Assembly (NCBI RefSeq): GCF_029227915.1
Contig: NC_079880.1
Span: 21,018,501-21,082,500 of the forward strand
Reading direction: 5' to 3'
DNA length: 64,000 nucleotides
Source of the DNA: Hydractinia symbiolongicarpus
Taxonomy: Eukaryota; Cnidaria; Hydrozoa; Anthoathecata; Hydractiniidae
The notes beneath the pieces were generated by a model. The model saw only the letters and a program-made list of their open reading frames with translations, was not told where the DNA came from and searched no databases. This document shows positions 22,701-34,700 of the stretch, one piece after another. Numbering within the stretch: position 1 is the first letter of the stretch; every line of letters begins with the position of its first letter. The position numbers and the translations under genes were made by a program.

Positions 22701-25700
22701 AACAAACATTAACTTTAAAATTGCTGTTGTTTCCCAGAAACTTATGAGGACGGTATCTTATGAAGCTAGGAAATTGCCGTAGTTTGTTATAAATTGATGA
22801 AATTAGGTTTTAATTAAATTTGTGTTCAAATTATTAATTAATATACAATGATATAAGAGCATGCTGATGTTAGCAGCAGGAATCCCTCAAGACAACTTTA
22901 GATATAGTCACATGATCTGAGACAAGCTTTGAGAATTTAAAAATGGAACATGGAGAATAAAGTTGATTACAGAGCTTTATTTATTTAGCCCTCACACTGA
23001 AAAAAAGAATGAATAGAAGTATCAATGTAATATAGCTTTGCATATATGCAATATAAATAATATAAATTAATTATTGTTAGATTCTGCTTTGACTTAATTT
23101 CTGTAAATTTTAATAGGAAAAGGAAGCTCACATAAGTGACTAAATTCAAATTCAAAGTCTATTTCCTATCTAGCCTCCAGTGTTGGCTGGTTAAATTGTT
23201 CCCCAGCTTCATCAGCACTATGTCATATGTTTTCCAGTAAAGTTTACTATCGCATAACCATCATATTAAGAATTCAACTCTTTCCTGCCCTAAAGGTAGT
23301 CACTATGTGAATACTGATTGTAAATGTGATTTCTCTCTTGCATGCAAATTGCAAATTTATATGTTATGTTATGTTAGTAGATAAATATTTTAGTTATGAT
23401 AACCAGAGTGGGAGGCATGTGAATAAAAGTTTATCTGAGATAAAAATTAAATCGCATCTGTACGGCATACAAAAGCTAAAAATGTGTGTCATTGATAGCA
23501 CAACAGTAAAATGGAATGACATAGAGCAACTTTGTTACATTGTATGCTGACACACAACCAATAAAATCATTTTTATATTGAATTGTGCAGCAGTTTCTAC
23601 ACCTTTTAAGGCCAAACCAAACAAAACTTTGACATTTTGGAAATATGAGATATTGTAGACCTCATGAAGTGCATTGCTTGCCATTACTATGGCCTTTTAT
23701 ATAATTAATTATTATTTTCTTATATTGGAATTTATACATGGAAACTTATTTTAAACAATTGTATAAAGATAAATGAAAAATAAATGTAGTGTTACTTTTC
23801 AAAGGTTGTCTAATTCATTCTTGAAGAATGTTTCAATTGTTATTATTGACTTGTTTGTGGTATGTGAAACTACCACCTATATGGATTAATTCATTTTTGC
23901 ATTGCTTTCTAAATCAGTAATTTATGATCTCCTTTGTTTATTAAATGATTGACTGATAAATGATGGAAAAACACTAAAATTTGTTATAAAATTAAATCAA
24001 ACATGGAAGTTAAAACATTGTCTCATTTTTATTAAAACTATAAAAGCTTAAATTTTATTGTGTTATTTAATTTAAAATGCTTCTTATGAAGCTTGAAAAT
24101 GATGACTGACAATCTGAACTTAGATAGCTTCACAAGTAAGTATGCATAAAATCAATATATCCATTATATAAACTTTTTTTGTCAGGGTCTTTCAAGGGTT
24201 GCACCGGAAGCTGTCAAAGCTTGTGTAAAAATCTTCTCTACTCTTGCTGAGCAAGAAGAAAGTGTTGATGTCATGCTGGAATATAAAAACAAACAAATTC
24301 TCCATTCACTATTAAAGGTAAATAGAATATTTTTACACCTGTCTGTTATTTAATTTTCAAGTCATGTTTAACTTATAATAAGGGATTGATATTTTACTAT
24401 TTCAGATAAGTAATACAGGCCATGGATTTGATGTTTATAATTTGTTTATTTGTTTGTTATGATTTTTAACCCAGATTTTAGTTCCTCATCGTACTGTTAG
24501 TGAAGTACGTGCATAGGGAAATTCACATTAAATGTTAATAACCAATGTTCGATTACCAATGTGGATGAAATTTGTAGTAGCAAAAATTTTGTTTGCGGTT
24601 ATAATTTCGTGTTTCCCCTTTTTGATTGCTTTTGGATGGCATGTGTTTTACCTGCCTTTTTTTTATCATATGTGCAGGGTTTGAATTAATGGATGCAAAT
24701 CGTCATTCGATAGTCACTTTTACTTTTTGAGGGATAAAATTTGCCTACTAAACATAAAATTTGCAGATCATAATGAAATACGGCATATTTCAAGCTTCGA
24801 AAGAAAGTTTGTTAAATTTTTTTTAACGAAATATGGCTGTTTTCAAGCTTTATAAAAAAGGCTTTTTAACTATGTTATAATAAAAATGTAGGGATGTTTA
24901 GACTGAAAACTATTTTTTGACAGCTGAATAAGCTCTCTATTTTGGACATCCTTCTGTCTCTATAAGTCTAATCCATTGTTTTCAAAGAAAAATGAATACA
25001 TCTATATAATATATATACCTTTAGAATTTCAATGAAGTTAAAAAGGAGAAGAACTTTGACATATTGGAAGATATTTTAGACATGTTGCATGTATGTATTT
25101 TTTTTGTTGAAAGTTGTGAGTGTACTTTTTATGCATCCGTTCAGTTCTGTCAGGATATTTAAATTATTTTTTGGTGTTACAGGTAATAGTGGAAACATCA
25201 GAAAATGGTAAGTAAAAATGTATCATTTAATTAGAATTTTATTAAGGCTTTAAAGTCATATAATGTGTAATTGTGTAAATATAGGATATCACGTTTTTGG
25301 CTTCAAAACAGCCTCTCATGTTAATACTCCTATTTTTGTCTATAATACAGGCTGATTTCATGTTAAGAATGCACAAAATAATCTAGTGTGAAATAGCAAA
25401 TGCAAATATTTTTAATGGCTAACATGTTTTCTCTACATAACAATATAAAATTTTCCTGTAACCAGATTTGATTTCATGTACCCACCCTTGTTTTCTCAGT
25501 TCGTTTTTGGCAAACCCAGTTTTCTGATGTTAATTCCCTCCATTCCCTCTTATTTAAAAAGCAGGCGTTCACAAAACAAATGGACCCCTTTTTTTCTGTT
25601 GGTTTTTTTTGTTATCACAGACAGTGCCTCCCTCCCCATGAGAATGAACTTATTTTTTTAATACTCCCAAATGCAATATATTTTGAGAGACTTTTTTTAG

Positions 25701-28700
25701 TCTCATAGTTAATTTGTTCATAAAATTATTGGAATAATGGTTACTTTCAAAAATTGTACATATTTTTCCTCTATTTATATTAGACACAAACATTTTGAAC
25801 TTAGGACTTAGAATTTGAGGTTATTTGGTTAGAACAAAACCTTAAACTTTGACGTCAACATGGCCTAATTTCTCAATTTTCTCGATCTTTGCTGGTTGTC
25901 GCGTTAATTGCTCCATAAAACAGATAATGCAGAAACTACAACTAGCGCAAATTTAATGTTTCTCATTCACTCAACACATCTCCCTAAGTAAAACTTTTAC
26001 AGCCTTTCGACTGCGGAGCATTTTTTAGGCAATGTTGTTTTGGAAAAATCCACTTAGGTAGAAGAACAATGGAAAAAATATAGTTTGTTTTAAGAGTTTT
26101 GCTGACGGTCCTAAGGCCTTTGAGCAAGCACTATTTGAAATTCCTTTTCCCAGAGTCTCCATAAGCATACAGCGTTAGTCAGGTTTCTTAGTCATCAAAG
26201 CTAAATTTTGGTTGTTTAGTAAAAATAGGATAGTCTTTAATTTTAAGCATAAAAATAACCCTACATTTTTAATATTGGGGGGGGGGGGGCTATATAAAAA
26301 AAATTACACTATAAATTTCGCATCATATAGTGGCTACCCGAGGTGGTGCCCCCATGATGGGTGCCGAATGTGAAATTTTTAAATTTTACTTCTCTACATT
26401 GGCAGAAAATGCCCTTCCAGACGTTAAACGATCTCATGGTTCAATGTAAAAAATCACGATGAATGTTTCGATATTTTATGTAATTTAGAAAGCTGCATTG
26501 TTTAATTGGCATCAAAATTTAGATAAAAATTTCCATCCAAACCAAAAGGTAGAAAGAAATACATATTTACATTACACGACTACAATAATATAAAAAAATG
26601 ATAAGAACACTAGAAATTTTAAGGGTGATGGCACTTTTTAGGAAATTTACATCGCATTTGGACTTTTTAAAATGTTCTACCAGCCCCCTTAACACATTCA
26701 GTGATTTTTATAATAATGATCTATGGGAAGGATCCGAATATTCCTGAACAACTTTCTCTATTTTTAAGTTTGTTAGCTACTTCATATTATCAGTATATGA
26801 TTTGTGAATATGCAATACCATCAAATTATTCATTCGTGTATCAGTGGTTGTAGCTTGAAGGTAATTTTATGCGGTTTAAAGCTGAAAAACATCGTTCGCT
26901 AGCAGCATTTGTAGCAGGCATAACTAACATCAGTTTTCCCACTTTGAGAACTTCAAACAAAAGTAGCTTTCTTGGGTTTATCTAAGAAGGTAACCCAAGG
27001 AAACTAAGGGTTTACCAAGAGAACTAACTCTGTCTCTCCTCTCTCTCTTTCTTTCTTTTTTTTTTTCTTTCTTTTTTTCTCTCTTTCTCTCTCTATTTCT
27101 TTCTTTTTTTTCTTAGTAGAAAAATTATTTGGGGGGCCTGTGCCCCCTCCCCTGCCTGACGTCAACAATTTATCACGTGACCAAAACTAAAAATTTTACC
27201 GCCATTTTAATTATCTTATGTCAGTTAACATTTGTGCCAAATATTTTTCAAAAGTAGATCATGAAATGTAGGGGTAGGGCATTTTTGCCACCCCTCTCCC
27301 CCTCAACCTTTGACGGAGTCACTCAGACCCCAACAAAAATAGGGAAGCGTCACTTACTGTATTTTCTTTTTTTAGGTCAAAAGAGTTGCTTTCAACTTGT
27401 TGACTCACTTGTATGTTTTATCCTGCATCAGGAAACCTGGAGCTTCTCCATACAAGTTGAGGTTTGTATATTATTCCACCATTTCTATGAATGAAAAAAT
27501 CTTCAGCTTTCTTTTTACAGATTATATTTTTTCATTATATTTCCCATAGTCTTCGAAACTTTTAAATCTCTTTCTTGAAAACTGTGATGACACATCTAAC
27601 ATGAAAGAATCAGATAAAATTCAAGAATTTATGTAAGTACAATTTTCATAGAGGAACCTTAATTACATGCAATGCATTTTTCATTTCACACTAAAATGTT
27701 TTTTCTTTTTTTTGACCTGTTTTGATTTATGCCCACTAGATTTAAAAAAACAAGGATACCTATTGTAAATACTGATTTGTTAGTTAACTTTCCTTTTTGC
27801 CTAAAATCTTTGATGTATTCTTATTCCCTTCAGTCTGACTGAGGAAGCAAAAACGTGAATTTGGCTAAGTAAGCAAAAAGCAAAAAGTTATTTAGCCTAA
27901 AAGTTATAAATTCACTGCAATGACTTCAAAAATTATAATTCCACCAATAGTGCCAATGTAGTTTTGTGAAATAAAAATTAGCAGAAAAGGTTTGGTATTT
28001 TTATTCTCACACTTGTAGTATGTAAATTTATTATTTATTTTAGAAAAAACTTTGGAAGTTCTATATCAAGTGCTGGAGATTACGAATTGCAAGCAACTAT
28101 TATGGAAGCACTTTTTCGTGTTGTTACTGTTGATGAAAAAAAATCTTTAGCTCCAAGTTGGTTTTCTGGTGCAGATTTAATAAATGCTTTTTTGGCGATT
28201 AGAAATGAAGAATTTGAAACAGTAAGCTTTACTATACACAGGTGTACAACGTTTCTGATTCACATTGATATGTAGCAATTAGTGACGCTGGTAATTAAAC
28301 ATTTTTTGGTGACACAAAAGAGATTAAACAAGGAAGGTTGTATGTTGTGTCTTGTTTATAAATAAGGCAGCTGCTAGGCATTCTATTTTAAAGAATGAAA
28401 TAATTTAGGGAATTTTTTGACTTAAAATTTTGGAGTCAAGCTGTTCAGAAAGTACTGTAATTTTTTTTGTAGTTCTGTTGTTTACATGGTTAAGTTGTAT
28501 AATCATTAACGTATTATATTGCAACAACCCATTTATTTTATTTTAGGATTGTCGGAGATTTTTAAATTTATTGAATAATAGTATGAAGGAGAAAAGGTAA
28601 AATAAACTATGTTTTTTTATCTTTATTTGACATGACAACTTGATTAATTCCCAAGGCTAGGAAAACTTTAAAAAAAGTGTGTAGTCATTTAGTATTATTA

Positions 28701-31700
28701 GTCACTCCAGTTATGTTTAGGCTGCGTAACTATTTTATAATTTTAAAATTACCTTCATAACAAAAAAAGTTAGAAATTTGATTTTCATATTTTAATACTT
28801 AATTTGAACCCTGTATAATTCAGTGCAATTTCAAGTAGTTATTTAGATTTGCAGTAACAAAAGAATATAACATTGTGTTTAGAGTGTTTACATTTGCAGT
28901 AGTATGTGTTACATTAGGAAGGTATCAGGTAGAGACTTTATAAACTTATTTTTGAGCGTAATTAGTTGATATTGATACTACTGAGAACTTAGTTGGTTAC
29001 CTGCTTTTATACTACGTTTTGCATTACAAACTGAAAAGTTTATGTATTCAGTAAGAAGGTACTGGCATCAGCTAAATTAGAAAGATAAATAACCTAGCTT
29101 ATGCAGTTCTATTTTATAAGTTAATTTGCAGAACTGCTATGTTAGCTGTTCACTGACCATCATCTTCACTGTTTTAGCTTCATCAACCTTGTGATGGACG
29201 AGTGACAGATTTTTGGCTTGATTTTAATTTGAGAAGTCAGTCAATATCAACCTTTGTGAATGATGACAGTTGTGACAAGGTAGGTTATTGTGACTGTTGT
29301 TTATTTTAAAGTGTAGCTCATGGTAAAATGAACACTATATTAGAATAAAAGGTGCAAGTCAAATTAAATTAGTTTAATTTATGTTTACTTCAAAGTTATA
29401 AAAGAGGAGCTTGAAATTCATGTTTTCACATCACACATTGATAGATAACAGAAGTTTAACTGCAACCTTTAATATGTTATTAGTAGTCAAGTGTTTTATT
29501 TACAAACCTGAATAACATTGGTCATATATCTTAGCACAAAGCTCGAATTAGGTTTATTATTTTTAACTAGGAAAATGCAGAGTGGGAAATGATCTGTATC
29601 AAGAAAGATTTTGTGAAGGATTTTCGAGTTAATGGTAGGATTACCCACCCATATGTCATTAAATCCCTGTTTTATTAACAATGTCAGTAATGTTCTAATG
29701 TAATTTTGTTTTTAACCTATAGCTTGAATTTTTTTACGTCGGCAATAAAACTGAAGTACAAGTCTCATTGACATACCTTCCCTGGTGAACTTCGTTAAGT
29801 CAATAGATCATTGCGAACGAATTTTAAAATGAACTTAAAGATCAGGGCATCATTACGTTGCATATCACAGAGGTCGCCGGTGACATGCTTTGAAATGCTT
29901 GTTACAGGCACAATTCAACATGAAGCAAAACTGTACATGTGACTAAATTGTTAGAGTCTTCACAAAACATCTCCTTTCACAAAACCAAGGGCAGGGATGA
30001 CTTATTGCCTGCTGTGCCGTGTGGAAAAAAGAACTTATGGACTTCTTTCTAATAAGATATACAATTTTTTTAGATTTATTTTGCAAAATGGCACCACGGT
30101 TTTTATGTAGCTTGAATGATTTTAGTGATAATGGCCAAACTTACTGAAAATGGAGTGTAATTATTCTTCAGTGCAATGAGTGGGAGTAGCTCAAATAATA
30201 CCACAATTGTTGTTTTTTTAAAAATTTCACAACAAAATTACGTTGGCAATATTTTTGCTGACACAACTACGGTATCTTAGTATTTTAAATTACAAAATTT
30301 TAAGGGTTGCTTTTATGCATAAATTCTTTTGGTTGTAAAGTTATAACAAATGAAATTGAAATAAATGTTTTTCTTCTTGTTATTTAGTGACTGACGAGAA
30401 AACCATTTTATTATTAAAGTTACATGAACCTGCTTGTAACTTAGCACCATTTTGTCCAGATGCACCAGAACATTATGTGAAAATTATTTTTGATTGTAAA
30501 TGTATCTTTTCTTGTGTGATTAATTCTGTAGGATTCCTAGGTAGCGCTAATTATGAGGGAAACTTTTGTGCTTAAACTTTATAGAACTTTGTTTTTTGTC
30601 TGTCCTATGCCTCTATATATTTATGCCTGTATAGTTGTATTCCTTGACCTACTTAAAGGTGATATTTCAAATGCTGTTAAAATGTTATTTGGTGAAATTA
30701 AATATGTCGAACTTCCAATATCAAGTCCAAGTGTTTCTTCTACTCCTTCAAGGTATTTACAACCATTTACTGTCACATGTTGTATGTGTCCTTATGTTTG
30801 TTGGAATGTAATTGCAATTCTGTAAATTTCTATAAGCATGCAAAATGTTGTGTTAGTAAAACATTATTAATTTGTATGCTATAATCTTAAAGAAAAATTA
30901 AATCTTGTCACCACAAGTAGTTATAAACTTACTTTGGAAATAATAAAACACTTACATTTTAAGAATGTTGACCTTGTTGATTGCCATGACAGATTTAAGA
31001 TCTCCAGTTATTCAACTAGTTGTTAATTTTTGCTAATTTTAGAACAATCTCTTGCCTAATTTTAAGGCCTACATGGACTTTAATAAAGTATTTCTGCAGT
31101 CAGAATGACCTCTTACCTCATTTTAATGTTTTCATGGGCTGTAATTAGGTATTTCTTCAATGTGTACTTATTAGAGTGCATTTCTATTGCAACTCCAATG
31201 TAGTCTACCTGTAGGGTTTCAACATTACTACATAGGTGATGTGTAGCTAGTTATTGATGTGTGTACGTTTATTTTGTGGAATTTAATGCATTTCAAACAC
31301 TGTTTATGTGTCTTATTATTGGTAATTTTCATTTTCATCCAAATCTTAGCATATTTTAGATATGGAATTAAAAGAGTTTCATCAGCAATTTCACCTTTAA
31401 CCGTTCACCAGACTTCATCCCAGTCTTCTGAAGTAAGTATGCACTTTATGCCTCTATCTTCCTGTCCGTCTATCTTTTTGTGTGTCTGTTCGACAAACAA
31501 ATACTTTTAGTGAGATTATTAGCTGGACTTGTGTGCATAAATTTTATGGAATTAATTTAATGAATATTAAATTTTTAGGATCAACAAATTTCCGATGAAA
31601 CTGTTTCATCATCTTCTGCAGCAGTAGTCCCTAATACCCTTATTAGTAATAAATCTGAAAGTGCAGATGATGAAAAAGCAGAAAAAACTGTTAATAAAAG

Positions 31701-34700
31701 TGTCGAAGCAGACGAAAAACCACCTCTTATTGTTCCAGAATCCCAGGAAATTGTAGAAAGTACCACTGACGAGAAAAAGAAAGCATCAAAGCACAACAAG
31801 AATGTGAATTCTAGACAAAAAGAAGATAATGTTGATTTCCAAATTGACTTACGTCAAACTCAAGAGTTATCAAAAGAAGAAAAGAAGCCTTTGAAATCTG
31901 AATCTAAAAAGGTGCGTTTTAAAAAAAAATTTTCCCTTAAACTTTTACGGTTTCTTGCAAGCATTGTTTGCATACAAAACTTTTCTTTTCATGTTCTGCA
32001 TTTTCACTTTTTTTGTTTTTCATCACTATATTTATCTTTACACAGCTATTAGGCAAATACAAAGAGGATGACCTAGTTTTAGGAACCTTCAATAGTCATG
32101 CATGATGCTACTTATCTTTCTGAAATAAAGGATCTAATGAATGCTGTTTTTCCTTTATCAAAATCCAAGTCATTTGATAAGGCTGGATTTCAAACAAAAC
32201 AGGGTTTTAAAGAAAAAAAGTAATACTTTTAGTTTGGATCGAAACAGATCAGAACTGAAAATTTCAGTAATCAGATTTTGTGATTTGCAATCTTCCAATC
32301 AAATCTGTTGCATTTTTGAGTGGAAATTCTTGCAAGTTCATGTTGATGTAGTTCAGTTTTACAAGGTGTGTTTCCTGATTAATTTAGTTGAGTTTGTTTG
32401 TTAGGGTAAGAAATTGTTGAGTACAAACGTCATTGTTTTCCAAGACTCCCCAGATCTTAACTATGAACCAAAACCAGTTGTAGCACCTTCAAAGAAGAAA
32501 CAGCAGCATAGAAAACCTTCGAAAAAGAAGACAAAATCAATTGGGAAAAGCAATCATTCAGAAAAAGAACTTGCTGCTTTTGATTTCACCATGGTATATA
32601 TGCACATTTTTATAATGTTGCTGATCTTATTATTACTCTTTTCTTTAAGTAACAAGAATTTTGTGCCTATTTTATAGTAAAAATTGAAAGATAATGAGAA
32701 AGCATTATCCTGAAAATTTTATTGAAAACTGACAACCAGAACATGTTCAAATGTTTCAAATGACAAACTCACACCAATTTCTCTTTGCCTACAGAACCGC
32801 CATTGCATTTCATTGCACGAATTATGCGATAATAAACGCACAACAGAATCGATCACATTTTTTGCTGGATTCATGTCATCACAGAAAAAATAATAAATGA
32901 GGGAGAGCATCTGTAGCTGTGTTTCCATCGTAATGCTTTAATAAATGTATCAAAGTTCCAAGCATGATAAATCAGATAAATCAATTGAAGTTTCTGTGTT
33001 ATTCTTTATTATTTAAACGTTTTAACTTACTGAAATCAGAGTTCTTTGCAACACTGATCACTTCTTGTTGTTGTTATTGTTTTTGAAGACAGCTTTGCCT
33101 TGCTAGCTGTCTTACTTTTTGATTATTTTCCTTTGTTCAAACAGTTAGTCATTTCCTTATGGAGACATTGTCAGATCTAGACAATTAGAATACCTAAATT
33201 TTCAGAATTTCCCCTTTTATGCTCTAAATTTAATTATCTCCATAGTGCTTCAACTATCTTTAACTATCACAATGAGCATTCTCCCCTGTTGGGTTTTGTT
33301 GCTTAAATATGCAATAATCACGGTCATGCTAATAGAAAAAGAAAGAGTGTGATAGCATTAGTTATAATAATTAATAACCGCGAGACAATGCTGTGATTTC
33401 TTCTTTCTGTTTTGTTTTTTTTGTCCTGTCTCCAAAAACAATGGCGAATAGAATAAAGAGGAAATTAAATCTAAGTGGAGAAAGTGACACGGATGTTTTA
33501 CTTCTGTGCCTTTCCAATAGAAACTCTAGGATAAAATTTCTTTCCATTTGTTGATGCCATGTTTTACAAAGAAAAGACAAGCCAAAAAGAACAGTTTGAA
33601 CGGAGCCTACCATTATGGTGATTTTATCAAACTCCATCTCAGTGCTCATTTAAAGTTAAGGTTGTTTGTTTACTCTGTCTGAACTTTGAAATAAATAAAA
33701 AAATGTATAAGGTGATTTTTTTCGATAAGGGTGATTACGCGCCTTTAACAAGCTTTTTCAGTGAGAGTTTGTTACATAATTTTACATTTTACAATGTACT
33801 ATCGACAGCACAACTTAATGTAGATGTGTGTGCAAACCTGATATGTAGTAACATTATGTATAAGAAAATATATGGTAAGACATGCATGAATAATATGTTA
33901 TAACTAGCTAAGTAAAAAGAAAACACGTTTACACTACCTTGGAGGCCATATTATATATATCCATTTCATTATACAAACCTATATATAAGTTGTTAACCCG
34001 TGAAAAAATCCATGGGTTGCCTGTCTTTAAATTATACAATATTTCGTGTGCCTGTTGCACAACAGCACTTTTTTTGCAGACAGATAATATGGCTATTATT
34101 ATAGAGATAAATCAGTTGCAACTCCAACCCCACCCCCCAAAAAACAAAATATTTTCTTACCCATTCTTTAATAACCTTTATTCACACTATGTTTTAAATC
34201 ATAGACTGAAGAAGAAGAGGAAAATAAAGAGCTGCCTTCTGACTCATCAATGTTAAAACCTTCAAGACAGGCTAACCCAAAGGCGAAATCAAAATCAAAG
34301 AAAAAATCAAATACAAACAAACAGAAAGATATAAAGACGACTTTGAAGGAATCTGTAAGCATTTTTTTTAGATATTTTTACTTACCTGATGAAAAATTTT
34401 GACACTCAGTAAGCTCTCTTGAAAGTTTTTCTTTTATAAAAGGTAACCATTTGTACAAACACAGCTTGTTATGCCCTATCTGTAATAAATGCCCCACTTT
34501 TGTAATACCTGCCCCACTTTGTAATAACTTTTGCCCCAATTTGTAATTTCTGAGCCACCTTACTTTGTAATTTATCATTATCATTAGAAGTTATTTTATT
34601 GTTTCGACACATTGAATAATAGTGACACGTTACATTGCAGAACTCGTGGGAGAATACTAGCTTGTGATGAGAATTTTTCGAAAAACATAAATGAAAAAAA

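Larger units (their letters stand above)
16718..28928 (+). other. SYCP2: SYCP2 exons 1-9: armadillo-like domain
   Basis: Exons: 16718-16825 (ATG 16739), 24186-24317, 25025-25090, 25183-25207, 27376-27461, 27550-27632, 28044-28221, 28547-28596 and 28883-28928. Junction phases agree throughout. Residues 1-251. The helical repeat domain includes LLFRELNKVFTKGLSRVAPE, then EDILDMLHVIVETSENGQKS and SAGDYELQATIMEALFRVV, and ends KEKRVFTFAVVCVTLGRYQ. Exon 9 could also end at 28920, but only the donor after 28928 keeps the frame. Intron 1 is 7.4 kb and full of repeats. Confidence 0.87.

Noticed and set aside
28883-28920. Earlier donor for SYCP2 exon 9 (after GGAAG)
   Set aside because: It would shift the frame into a stop in exon 10; the donor after 28928 keeps the domain intact.
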